Assembly (NCBI GenBank): GCA_016903675.1
Contig: JADQBA010000031.1
Coordinates: 7,915-71,914, forward strand
From: Stigonema ocellatum SAG 48.90 = DSM 106950
GTDB taxonomy: Bacteria > Cyanobacteriota > Cyanobacteriia > Cyanobacteriales > Nostocaceae
DNA: 64,000 nucleotides
Direction: 5' to 3'
The notes under the pieces are model-generated. The model was given only the letters and a program-made list of their open reading frames with translations. It ran no database searches and was not told the DNA's origin. This document shows, one piece after another, positions 25,246-34,219 of this stretch. Each line of letters opens with the position of its first letter. The stretch's first letter is position 1. The translations under genes and the position numbers were made by a program.

Positions 25246-25468
25246 AGGACTTACGCATTGACAGAAACGACAAACTGTGAATTACCTCTCGTTACAAGGC
25301 TCTGCCTTGTAATGTTCTTGTGGGAGGCTCTGCCTCCCAGTTTGACGGGAGGCAGAGCCTCCTTGATCTCATTCTGTGACAGCAGCCTAGGAACGAGGCA
25401 GGGCAAGAGTTTTAGGTTAACAAGGGTTAACAGCACATGATGGTCAGTCTGTAAAGTGCGTAAGTCCT
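25246..25468. mobile_element. MITE-like element, family A (copy 2)
   Basis: 223 bp with the same perfect 12-bp ends as 4346-4561, in opposite orientation, here extended to TTAGGACTTACGCA/TGCGTAAGTCCTAA. The centre has GGAGGCTCTGCCTCCC and its complement. Inserted directly upstream of the mazEF operon. Confidence 0.75.
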
Positions 25469-25586
25469 AACTTTATAGATGCCCTAAATCCCTATTCTAT
25501 TACCCAAAAATTATTGTAGAGCTATTTCTACTTGATTACGTTTGGAAACCCATGACATTTCCGGTATGGTGCATTCACTCTTACGG

Positions 25587-26174
25587 TTCATGGGAGAGCG
25601 ATCGCTCATTCTCCGTCAACTAACAAGGGCGGGTAGTTGATGTAGATGTAGGTTGGGTGATCGGTAATCAACCCAACATTTATGGGCATTTGTTGGGTTT
25701 CTCGACGGTAAGCCCAACCTATCATTATAGGTATTTATTAGCCAGAAGTCAACAGGAAGCATCTGCGCCCTCAAGTCGCGCCATAATAGAGTTAGTGACG
25801 ACAATAATGGTGTATAAGTTTGAGCGAATTTCTTGCCGAGCGTGCAGTAAATTCCCTCATGCGCAGAGATTCCAATAATAGAGCTAGTGACGACCATAAT
25901 GGTGTACAAGTTTGAGCAGTTAAATCCAAGGGAGGTAGAACAGATGTTAGGAATTACACTCCAAGAAACGCGAGTATACCGGGAAATTAAGCAAGAGGGA
26001 GCGCGATCGCTCATTCTCCGTCAACTAACCCGACGAATAGGAGAATTACCCCCAGTTTTACGTGAACGTGTAGAAACTCTGTGTTTGGAAGAATTAGAAA
26101 ATCTAGCCGTAGCATTGCTTGATTTTACCAGTATGGCTGATTTACAAGCTTGGCTAGAAGCTCTTGGAGATTAA
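25587..26174 (+). pseudogene. Broken Rpn/DUF2887 nuclease fragments
   Basis: Three pieces of the intact gene at 26416. 25587-25617 carries only the GERSLILRQLT segment. 25731-25868 reads YLLARSQQEASAPSSRAIIE and VYKFE, then runs into a piece matching the sequence around the intact start (CAGTAAATTCCCTCATGCGCAGAGATTCC). 25870-26174 holds the C-terminal third, IIELVTTIMVYKFEQLN to the end LEALGD. The PD-(D/E)XK nuclease core is missing from all. A family D-like repeat (25648-25722) sits between the first two. Confidence 0.8.
25648..25722. repeat. Family D-like hairpin repeat
   Basis: 75 bp from GTAGGTTGGGT to CCCAACCTAT, with CCCAACATTTATGGGCATTTG inside. Closely matches the interior of 20393-20515. 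Non-coding and located within the broken nuclease fragments. Confidence 0.65.
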
Positions 26175-26415
26175 AATATCGACGATACATGTAAGAATTC
26201 AGCACTCAGGAGTCAGAAGCCAGAATTTCGTGCGAAGTCTATGATTTTTGGGATCTTCATTTCATCAAATTTACCCCTGAGTCTTTAACCATTGCTGGCG
26301 ACTGAATTCTGGTGACTGAATTCTTTGATGGGGAGTACCTACTAGTGCGTATGAATACGTATATGAGGACAAATATGATTAAATATATTAAAACATCAAT
26401 GCAGTAAGTTCTTTC

Positions 26416-27258
26416 ATGCGTAGAGATTCCATATTCTACAAGCTCTTTCAACAATACCCAGCATTAGTATTTGAATTGTTGAAAAATCCTCCAGAAAATG
26501 CAGCAGAGTACAAATTTGATTGCGTAGCAGTCAAAGAACCAAAATTTGAAATCGATGGAGTATTTCTGCCACCAGAGGATAAAAAAGAGGGGGTTGTCTA
26601 TTTTTGTGAAGTCCAGTTCCAAAAGGACGAATTGCTCTACGAACGGCTATTTGCCGAATCCTTATTATATTTCTACCGTAACCGCCACAGATTTAAAGAT
26701 TGGCAAGTAGTCGTCATCTACCCGAACCGCAACACAGAACAAACTGATACTTATCCCTATCGAAACCAACTCAACACAGACCAAGTACATCGGATATATT
26801 TAAATGAGTTGGGAGATATTCGCACTCAACCGTTGTGGGTGGCGCTGATGATGCTAACTACGGTGGAAGAGAAATTAGCACCCCAAGAAGCTAGGTATCT
26901 ATTAGCCAGAAGTGAACAGGAAGCATCTGTGCCATCAAGTCGCGCCATAATAGAGCTAGTGACGACAATAATGGTTTACAAATTTGAGCAATTAAATCAA
27001 AGGGAGATAGAACAGATGTTAGGAATTACACTTAAGGAAACGCGAGTTTACCGGGAAATTAAGGAAGAGGGACGATTCATGGGAGAGCGATCGCTCATTC
27101 TCCGCCAACTAACTCGACGAATAGGAGAATTACCCCCAGTTTTACGGGAACGTGTAGAAACCCTGTGTTTGGAAGAATTAGAAAATCTAGGCGTAGCATT
27201 GCTTGACTTTACCAGCATGGCTGATTTACAGGTTTGGCTAAAAGCCCTTGAAGATTAA
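26416..27258 (+). CDS. Rpn family recombination-promoting nuclease / DUF2887 protein
   Basis: 280-aa protein of the Rpn/putative-transposase group common in cyanobacteria. Starts MRRDSIFYKLFQQYPALVFE. The PD-(D/E)XK core is visible as FEIDGVFLPP (Asp) and VVYFCEVQFQKDE (Glu-x-Gln). The C-terminal third, IIELVTTIMVYKFEQLN to LEDFTSM-like end, is helical and is the part repeated in neighbouring fragments. Rpn proteins of E. coli promote RecA-independent recombination; here this is inference. Intact, in the middle of a run of broken copies. Confidence 0.85.
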   Translation: MRRDSIFYKLFQQYPALVFELLKNPPENAAEYKFDCVAVKEPKFEIDGVFLPPEDKKEGVVYFCEVQFQKDELLYERLFAESLLYFYRNRHRFKDWQVVVIYPNRNTEQTDTYPYRNQLNTDQVHRIYLNELGDIRTQPLWVALMMLTTVEEKLAPQEARYLLARSEQEASVPSSRAIIELVTTIMVYKFEQLNQREIEQMLGITLKETRVYREIKEEGRFMGERSLILRQLTRRIGELPPVLRERVETLCLEELENLGVALLDFTSMADLQVWLKALED

Positions 27259-27402
27259 AATATCGACGATACTGGGGAGTATCTACTTGCCTCAACAATC
27301 TATTCATTGCCAAACGAACATTCTCAATTTCTACGTTAAATCTCCCCTCTTCTGGTGAGGGGAGCAACCGATGGATACTGCTTACAGCTTGATTTTTAAC
27401 CG

Positions 27403-27696
27403 ATGACAGATTTGTACACTTCAAGCACAAATGTAGCACGGATGTTAGAAATTACACTTAAGGAAACCCGATTTTACCGGGAAATTAAGGAAGAGGGACG
27501 ACAAGAGGGACGGGAAATTGGAGAGCGATCGCTCATTCTCCGCCAACTAACTCGACGAATAGGAGAATTACCCCCAGTTTTACGTGAACGTGTAGAAACT
27601 CTGTGTTTGGAACAATTAGAAAATCTAGCCTTAGCATTGCTTGATTTTAGCAGCATGGCTGATTTACAAGCTTGGCTAAAAGCCCTTGAGGATTAA
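27403..27696 (+). pseudogene. C-terminal Rpn/DUF2887 fragment
   Basis: Open for 97 codons but only from MLEITLKETRFYREIKEEGR onward is it homologous to the gene at 26416, ending LQAWLKALED. The short N-terminal stretch MTDLYTSSTNVAR is unrelated. The nuclease core is absent. It could be expressed as a small protein, but a remnant is more likely. Confidence 0.75.
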
Positions 27697-27714
27697 AATA
27701 TCGACCATACCTAT

Positions 27715-27783
27715 AGCAATCCTATTTGAGTTACAAACACCTCTGGCTTGTCCCCCTTGTCCCCCTTGTCCCCCTTGTCCCCA
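27715..27783. repeat. Family B-like end plus GGGGGACAA units
   Basis: TATAGCAATCCTATTTGAG is followed by ACAAACACCTCTGGC and four TTGTCCCCC units. It matches 32339-32410 and lies against the stop of the convergent WD40 gene. Confidence 0.75.
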
Positions 27784-29547
27784 TCACCCGCCCGCCCGAC
27801 ACACCTTTAACCGCTCCCGTACCTCTGGATGAGTCACAAAATAATCTTGCAACCACTCACAACCCCGCGCCAGCAAATCATCCAACCCGTCAACTCGCCA
27901 CACCTTGGCGGTATTGTCCGATGATGCAGTGACAATGCGCTGTCCATCCGGGCTAAAGGCCGCGCTGATGACACTGCTCTGATGCCCTGTGATGTCAGCA
28001 AGCAAATTGCCTTTGGTGTCCCACACCTTGGCAGTTTTGTCCGATGATGCAGTGACAATGCGCTGTCCATCCGGGCTAAAGGCGGCGCTGGTGACAATGC
28101 CCTGATGCCCTTTGATGTCAGCAAGCAAATTGCCTTTGGTGTCCCACACCTTAGCGGTTTTGTCGAATGATGCAGTGACAATGCGCTGTCCATCCGGGCT
28201 AAAGGCCGCGCTGTTGACCCAGTCCTGATGCCCTTTGATGTCAGCAAGCAAATTGCCTTTGGTGTCCCACACCTTGGCGGTTTTGTCGAATGATGCAGTG
28301 ACAATGCGCTGTCCATCCGGGCTAAAGGCGGCGCTGTTGAAACGTTCCTGATGCCCTTTGATGTCAGCAAGCAAATTGCCTTTGGTGTCCCACACCTTGG
28401 CAGTTTTGTCCGATGATGCAGTAACAATGCGCTGTCCATCCGGGCTAAAGGCGGCGCTTTTGACACAGTACTGATGCCCTTTGATGTCAGCAAGTAAATT
28501 GCCTTTGGTGTCCCACACCTTGGCGGTACCGTCCCTTGATGCAGTGACAATGCGCTGTCCATCCGGGCTAAAGGCCGCGCTGTTGACAATGCCCTGATGC
28601 CCTGTGATGTCAGGAAGTAAATTGCCTTTGGTGTCCCACACCTTGGCGGTTTTGTCGTCTGATGCAGTGACAATGCGCTGTCCATCCGGGCTAAAGGCGG
28701 CGCTGAGGACAATGCCCTGATGCCCTGTGATGTCGGCAAGCAAATTGCCTTTGGTGTCCCACACCTTGGCAGTTTTGTCCGATGATGCAGTGACAATGCG
28801 CTGTCCATCCGGGCTAAAGGCAGCGCTGAAGACTCTGTCCTGATGCCCTTTGATGTCAGCAAGCAAATTGCCTTTGGTGTCCCACACCTTAGCAGTATTG
28901 TCCCATGATGCAGTGACAATGCGCTGTCCATCCGGGCTAAAGGCGGCGCTGTCAACTCCGTCCTGATGCCCTGTCATGTCAGCAAGCAAATTGCCTTTGG
29001 TGTCCCACACCTTGGCGGTATTGTCCCTTGATGCAGTGACAATGCGCTGTCCATCCGGGCTAAAGGCGGCGCTGTCAACTCCGTCCTGATGCCCTTTGAG
29101 TTGCACCCGTTCGTGGATATTATCAACAATTGTTTGTAAAGCCAGGATAGGACTAGTTGCAGGATATTTTTCTAATGCTCGCCCATCTTTTACCAGTTGT
29201 TTTAACTTTTGTCCTGCATCCATCGCCAAAACTAAAGAATCTAGTTCTTGATGTTGTTTCTGAAACTGATTTAAAACTACGACTCCAGTGCGTTCCAACT
29301 CTGTACCTTCTTGTGCTTCCTCGGCTTCTTTCCGGGCTTGTTGTCGTGCTTGTTCTGCTTGCTTGAGAGTTATTCGTGCCTGGTTCACATCATCTTGTGC
29401 TTTTTTTGCTCGTGCTTGCGCCGCACCTCCTGCTTTTAATGCGTTGTAAAGTTCAGCGTCTGCTTGACGTTCTACGTAGGTTGGGGCATCTATTGGTAAG
29501 CTACCGCCGACTTGATATTCGTAGGATGGGCGAGGTGTAGCATTCAT
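27784..29547 (-). CDS. WD40-repeat protein with coiled coil and vestigial AAA-like N-terminus
   Basis: 587 aa. Residues 1-40 (PSYEYQVGGSLPIDAPTYVE, RQADAELYNALKAG) are the exact start of cyanobacterial AAA-like-domain (AAA_35 type) proteins. Instead of continuing to the Walker A segment, the sequence jumps to a coiled coil (about 41-85), the linker EGTELERTGVV...LEKYPATSPILALQTI, and ten near-identical 41-aa WD40 repeats (about 150-560). So an internal deletion seems to have removed the ATPase in frame. The DNA repeats are 123 bp. Last 30 residues: LLARGCEWLQDYFVTHPEVR, the usual family end. Probable scaffold or signalling protein; it may act with the kinase upstream. Confidence 0.85.
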   Translation of the reverse strand: MNATPRPSYEYQVGGSLPIDAPTYVERQADAELYNALKAGGAAQARAKKAQDDVNQARITLKQAEQARQQARKEAEEAQEGTELERTGVVVLNQFQKQHQELDSLVLAMDAGQKLKQLVKDGRALEKYPATSPILALQTIVDNIHERVQLKGHQDGVDSAAFSPDGQRIVTASRDNTAKVWDTKGNLLADMTGHQDGVDSAAFSPDGQRIVTASWDNTAKVWDTKGNLLADIKGHQDRVFSAAFSPDGQRIVTASSDKTAKVWDTKGNLLADITGHQGIVLSAAFSPDGQRIVTASDDKTAKVWDTKGNLLPDITGHQGIVNSAAFSPDGQRIVTASRDGTAKVWDTKGNLLADIKGHQYCVKSAAFSPDGQRIVTASSDKTAKVWDTKGNLLADIKGHQERFNSAAFSPDGQRIVTASFDKTAKVWDTKGNLLADIKGHQDWVNSAAFSPDGQRIVTASFDKTAKVWDTKGNLLADIKGHQGIVTSAAFSPDGQRIVTASSDKTAKVWDTKGNLLADITGHQSSVISAAFSPDGQRIVTASSDNTAKVWRVDGLDDLLARGCEWLQDYFVTHPEVRERLKVCRAGG

Positions 29548-29641
29548 TGGGTGTGTCTGGTATTTGTGCTGGGGTAGATGGAATTATGAACCGCAGTTAA
29601 AAATTCGTAATTCGTAATTAACTTTTAGATTGGGATTTAGA

Positions 29642-29757
29642 CCTTCGTGTTCTTCGCGTCTTCGTGGTTCAAAAAGATTTTTAAACCGCGAAGACGCGAA
29701 GAACACAAAGGAAATCCAAGTCTTACGACTTGCACCTTGAAAGGGCTAGTCCTATAA
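29642..29757. mobile_element. Hairpin repeat, family C (copy 2)
   Basis: 28-bp arms (29642-29669 and 29684-29711, 26 of 28 paired; core TTCTTCGCGTCTTCG) around AAAAAGATTTTT, followed by the unit TACGACTTGCACCTTGAAAGG. It lies between the kinase and WD40 genes and could act as a terminator in either direction. Confidence 0.75.
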
Positions 29758-29758
29758 T

Positions 29759-31783
29759 CTACTCTAAATGTTCCAAAAAATACTGGCGATACAGGTTACA
29801 GGCGGGAATGACATTGTTTCCTTGAAATTTCACCAACCCCATACTGCGTAATTTGAATGCTAAACCTGTGTCTATCCGTATTGGCTGAGTTGCTGTAATA
29901 ACTTGTTTCATTGCAGTGACTAATTTGTTGTCTTCTTGTAAATTGCATAAATGACGGCGTAAATGGTCAGTGTACATACCTTCTTCTGTAGGGGCAATTT
30001 GTAATAATTGCGACAAGTTAATCCTATTACGGGCAATTTCGTGGAGTGCTTTCCTCACTAAGTAGGGATGTCCGCCTAGCATTTCCATGAGTTGCTGAAT
30101 TTCTTCCTGACTCCAGTTCAAATGGTGTCGTTGCACTAAATCCTGGACTTGTGAGGGGTTGAATTCTGGTAGTTCGATTGGTAATCCTACATTAAATGGT
30201 GACTGATTAATATTTAGAGGAATATAAACTTCCTTGGAATGTACTATCACCAAGCGCAATTTTTTCCAAATCTCCTTATTTTTTGAGGTTTCATGCCATG
30301 CTCGTAGCAGGGCAAAAAATTCAGCAGCTACTTGAGGATATTGAAAAACTTGGTCAACTTCATCTAAACCCAAAACCATTGGTTTCTCAATTGCTGTGAG
30401 CAAATACCTTTGGAAGTAGTTTGTACACTTGTCCTTACTACCCAAAACCCCTTGCCAATATTCAGTTAGTCTATCTTGGAGATTGAGTTCCTGAGCAATA
30501 CTCCCACAAAACCACTGCAAAAACTTATCCAAGGTGGTTAAAAATTCTACATCTGCTGATTGAAGATTTAGGTATGCGGTTTGACAGCCATGTTGTGTTC
30601 CATAATCGAGAATTCGTGTCAGAAGTGAAGTCTTACCCATTTGTCGGGGTGCTTTAATCCGAATCAGCGCCCCTGGTTTTAAAATTTCTTCATAACAGTC
30701 ATTCTCTACAGGTGGACGTTCTATATAAAAGGCTGATTTTAAGCGAACTTGTCCTTCTGGTTGTTCCAAATTTCCTGGGTTAGGAACAGGTTGAGGATTT
30801 TCCGGCGCACCTCCACCAAATAACTCTCGGAATAATTGCCAAATTTTTTGGAAAATAGAAGCTTCACCAACTTCTGGCGATGAAGGTTGTGGTACAATAA
30901 TACTCTCTGGCACTGCTTGTTTGAGGGTTTGAGTCTGAGAGATACCCAGACACCGCTCTAAAGCTTGCAAGGCAACAGTCGCATCATTATACCGCACGCG
31001 GTAGTCATAGCGCACCATTGTGTCTAAAATTTCTGCAAATTCCGGGCTGATTTTGACTCGGTCTTGAACCAAAGCGCAGGATATTTCACCATTGTTTCTA
31101 TCTCGCGGTAGCTTCAGAGGGTATAATCCAGTTAATGCTTGCAAAGCAATTATACCCACCGCATAGATATCGCTACTCAACTGAGGATAACCAGCCTGTT
31201 GTTCGCTTGGCATATATCCAGGAGTGCCAATTGCTACTGTCAGGTTACTTGCACCTTGAGCGTTGAATTGCAAAGCACTGATTTCTTTCACCGCCCCAAA
31301 GTCAATCAGCACAATTTTTCCATCATTGCGCCGCATTATATTCTGTGGCTTCAGGTCACGATGGATGATATTTTGTTGGTGTACATATGCCAAAACTTCT
31401 AGGATTTCCCTCACTAGCTTCCGGACTTCATCCTCCGGCTTTGGCACACCCAGAAAAATTTCTTTTGTCAAATCATGACCATCAACGTATTCTTGAACTA
31501 AATACAATTCTCCATTTTCTGGAAAATTAGCAAGCAGTCGCGGAATCTGGGGATGTTCAAGACGGTATAAATATTCTGCTTCTCTATCAAATCGCTCTCT
31601 TGCAAAATTGACAAAATCAGGATTAGGATTTCTTGGCTTGAGATGTTTGACGACACATATGGGTTGTCCCGGTAAATCTAAATCATTAGCTAAATAAGTA
31701 TCCGCAAAACCTCCACCTCCGAGATGCTGGAATATTTTGTATCGGTTACGGAGTATCATGTCACCAAAAAGATATGTGTTCAT
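29759..31783 (-). CDS. Serine/threonine protein kinase fused to AAA-like ATPase domain
   Basis: 674-aa protein with two modules. An N-terminal Hanks-type kinase (about 10-275) has the Gly loop HLGGGGFADTY, Lys46 (VVKHLKP), HRDLKPQN (141-148), DFG (161-163) and GTPGYMPSEQ. A linker rich in Pro (290-345) follows, then an AAA-like domain (about 348-674) starting VRLKSAFYIERPPVENDCYE with Walker A APRQMGKTS (378-386) and VLGLDEVDQVFQYP as Walker B. No membrane span. Such fusions are common signalling proteins in Nostocales; targets are unknown. The downstream WD40 gene in the same direction has lost a related ATPase domain. Confidence 0.9.
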   Translation of the reverse strand: MNTYLFGDMILRNRYKIFQHLGGGGFADTYLANDLDLPGQPICVVKHLKPRNPNPDFVNFARERFDREAEYLYRLEHPQIPRLLANFPENGELYLVQEYVDGHDLTKEIFLGVPKPEDEVRKLVREILEVLAYVHQQNIIHRDLKPQNIMRRNDGKIVLIDFGAVKEISALQFNAQGASNLTVAIGTPGYMPSEQQAGYPQLSSDIYAVGIIALQALTGLYPLKLPRDRNNGEISCALVQDRVKISPEFAEILDTMVRYDYRVRYNDATVALQALERCLGISQTQTLKQAVPESIIVPQPSSPEVGEASIFQKIWQLFRELFGGGAPENPQPVPNPGNLEQPEGQVRLKSAFYIERPPVENDCYEEILKPGALIRIKAPRQMGKTSLLTRILDYGTQHGCQTAYLNLQSADVEFLTTLDKFLQWFCGSIAQELNLQDRLTEYWQGVLGSKDKCTNYFQRYLLTAIEKPMVLGLDEVDQVFQYPQVAAEFFALLRAWHETSKNKEIWKKLRLVIVHSKEVYIPLNINQSPFNVGLPIELPEFNPSQVQDLVQRHHLNWSQEEIQQLMEMLGGHPYLVRKALHEIARNRINLSQLLQIAPTEEGMYTDHLRRHLCNLQEDNKLVTAMKQVITATQPIRIDTGLAFKLRSMGLVKFQGNNVIPACNLYRQYFLEHLE

Positions 31784-31960
31784 TAGGTGTGTCCTAACTT
31801 TTAGAGCGATCGCTAGTCAAAAAATAGGAAGCACGACAAAATTAAAATGAGTGTAAATTTTCATTGTTTGTCATATTTTTGCTATCATAAATACTGTGGT
31901 TGGAGTCTACCTCAGTGTTTATTTTTAAGCAAAAGATTCGCTTGTTCGATATTATCATAT

Positions 31961-32440
31961 AAGAATCCTAAATCATTTGTGAAAAATCTTAAGTAGGGTG
32001 GGCACTGCCCACCATGTCTGGGTTTTGTAGGGCATAGCCCCACCTACGTGTGTTTCAAAAATCAAAAGCCTAAACAAGCCCTAGGTTATTCAGTACTGTT
32101 CGGTAAAGCTAAAAACTCAAATCCAAGAATGATCACACCAGATTTGTCCACTTGTTTTTACGTCGAACTCAGGTTTTTTAAGTCAAAATTAAAAGTAACT
32201 GCTTACCGGACATAATATGGGAATCATATTTGATTTTTGAAATATACGTAGGGTGGGCACTGCCCACCATATGCGGGTTGTGGTGGGCAGTGCCCACCCT
32301 ACACTACTTAAGCTTTTTCACAAATGATTTAGGACTGCTATAGCAATCCTAAATCATTTATAAACACCTCTGGCTTGTCCTCCTTGTCCCCCTTGTCCCC
32401 CTTGTCCCCTCTGTTGAGATCTCAAATAGGATTGCTATAT
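31961..32440. mobile_element. Composite MITE-like repeat cluster
   Basis: A first unit, 31961-32342, has imperfect inverted ends of about 50 bp: AATCCTAAATCATTTGTGAA...CTTAAGTAGGGTGGGCACTG on the left and the complement on the right, with two internal GTAGGGTGGGCACTGCCCACC hairpins (31992-32047 and 32249-32304). A second unit, 32338-32440, runs from TATAGCAATCCTAAATC through TTGTCCCCC nonamers to AAATAGGATTGCTATATA, ending at the GH57 start codon. No coding capacity. The remainder, 31784-31960, should hold the kinase promoter. Confidence 0.75.
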
Positions 32441-33952
32441 ATGACTGTACAAGTTCCATTCCTCAATCTACCTCTGTTGGAAGAAATAAGGTCAGGATTG
32501 CCAAATATTTGCGGCTGGGAGGCAGAAATTAGTTCGGTGGTGAACCAAGATGAACCTGTATTTTTAACCACCACAAATCTTCACTTAGAGGACATCACCG
32601 CAGGGTTTGCTTGCGCCCTTCATATGCACCAACCCACTATTCCTGCGGGTGCGAATGGGGAACTCATTAGCAATCTCCAGTATATGTTTGAACACCCCCA
32701 GGAAGGCGATAACCACAATGCCGAACCATTTGCCTGGTGTTATAGCCGCATGGGGGATTTTATTCCTCAATTAATTTCTGAGGGTTGCAATCCTCGAATT
32801 ATGCTTGACTATTCAGGCAATCTGTTGTGGGGATTGCAGCAAATGGGACGCCATGACATCCTCAACAATCTCAAGCGCATCACATGCGATCGCCAATATC
32901 AGCCTTATGTCGAATGGCTAGGAACAATGTGGAGTCATGCAGTTGTTCCTTCCACACCCATTCCCGACATTAAACTCCATATTCAAGCGTGGCAACATTA
33001 TTTTGCGGCGATTTTTGGTTACGATGCCTTAAGGCGCGTCAAGGGCTTTTCTCCTCCAGAAATGCACCTACCCAATCACCCAGATACTCTATTTGAATAT
33101 ATCAAAGCTTTGAAAGAATGCGGGTATCGCTGGCTGTTGGTACAGGAACATTCGGTAGAACGTTTGGATGGTTCAGGGTTACCTCACGAAGATAAATATA
33201 TCCCGAACCGTTTAGTCGCCCGTAATTCTCAAGGTGAAACCATCAGCATCACAGCACTCATTAAAACCCAAGGTTCAGATACAAAATTAGTGGCGCAGAT
33301 GCAGCCCTATTTTGAGGCAAAAGGCAGGGGTAAGCAGCAAATTGGTAATCTGCGCGTCCCATCTTTAGTCACCCAAATTGCGGATGGGGAAAATGGCGGC
33401 GTGATGATGAATGAATATCCTCGCGATTTCTTAAGAGTCTGGCATGAAATCCGCTCGTCTGGTGAGGGGAAAACTGGCGTTGTTGGACTCAATGGGACTG
33501 AATATCTGGAACTGATTGAGGCTGCTGGTGTTAATCCTGAAGAATATCCCAGTTGTCAAGCCGTTAATCAACACAAAATTTGGCAGCGAGTGGATTTGGA
33601 TAATATTACACCAGAAGCTGTAGCAAAGGCAATACAAGAGTTAAAAGAAACTGACCATGGATTCCATATGGACGGCGCTTCTTGGACAAATAGTTTAAGT
33701 TGGGTCAAAGGTTATGAACATGTCCTAGAACCCATGAATCAACTCAGCGCCTTGTTTCACGCAAAATACGACTCACTTGTGCAGCAAGATCCGTCAGTGA
33801 CTCAGCGTTCTGATTATCAGGAAGCATTGCTCTATAATTTATTATTGCAAACGAGTTGTTTCCGGTACTGGGGACAAGGAACTTGGACAGACTATGCGCA
33901 GAAACTTTATGAGTGTGGAAAAGCGATGTTGGGAGTAGGGAGTGGGGAGTAG
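32441..33952 (+). CDS. Glycoside hydrolase family 57 protein
   Basis: 503 aa from the ATG at 32441; an upstream frame through the repeat is ignored. GH57 motifs: HMHQPTIPAG (motif 1), WCYSRMGDFIPQLI, the nucleophile region GFSPPEMHLPNH with Glu, and MDGASWTNSLSWVKGYEHVL. GH57 enzymes act on alpha-glucans (amylases, branching enzymes, 4-alpha-glucanotransferases), fitting glycogen metabolism; specificity cannot be told. The last residues (GVGSGE) are encoded by the first heptamers of the repeat array that follows, so the C-terminus has been rewritten by repeat expansion. Confidence 0.85.
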   Translation: MTVQVPFLNLPLLEEIRSGLPNICGWEAEISSVVNQDEPVFLTTTNLHLEDITAGFACALHMHQPTIPAGANGELISNLQYMFEHPQEGDNHNAEPFAWCYSRMGDFIPQLISEGCNPRIMLDYSGNLLWGLQQMGRHDILNNLKRITCDRQYQPYVEWLGTMWSHAVVPSTPIPDIKLHIQAWQHYFAAIFGYDALRRVKGFSPPEMHLPNHPDTLFEYIKALKECGYRWLLVQEHSVERLDGSGLPHEDKYIPNRLVARNSQGETISITALIKTQGSDTKLVAQMQPYFEAKGRGKQQIGNLRVPSLVTQIADGENGGVMMNEYPRDFLRVWHEIRSSGEGKTGVVGLNGTEYLELIEAAGVNPEEYPSCQAVNQHKIWQRVDLDNITPEAVAKAIQELKETDHGFHMDGASWTNSLSWVKGYEHVLEPMNQLSALFHAKYDSLVQQDPSVTQRSDYQEALLYNLLLQTSCFRYWGQGTWTDYAQKLYECGKAMLGVGSGE

Positions 33953-34219
33953 GGAGTGGGGAGTGGGGAGGCGCGGAGTTAGGAGTAGCCCTTTCAAGGT
34001 GAAGCGTAAAACAGAAGTTTTTCTTCGTGTTCTTCGTGCCTTCGTGGTTCAAAAATCTTTTTAAACCGCGAAGGCACGTTCGCGCAGCGTCTCCCCTTGG
34101 GAGAAGAGCGCGAAGTACTGTATAAATTGACCAACATATGCATTATTGCAACCGCAGATGCACGCAGATACACGCAGATAATTGGTATCGATTGAAAATC
34201 TAAAATCCAAAATAGAGCG
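33953..34219. repeat. Heptamers and family C element (copy 3) with nested insertion
   Basis: Heptamers at 33930-33970 run out of the GH57 gene. The family C hairpin occupies 33986-34116: left arm at 34023-34048 (CTTCGTGTTCTTCGTGCC), right arm from 34065. The right arm is split at about 34078-34106 by a palindromic repeat with the core CTCCCCTTGGGAG. A short ACGCAGATACACGCAGATA tandem is at 34156-34180. Confidence 0.7.

Noticed and set aside
27834..28955. Long minus-strand frame of 373 codons over the WD40 repeats
   Set aside because: It is the shadow of the repeated WD40 DNA in another frame; the periodicity comes from the 123-bp repeats.
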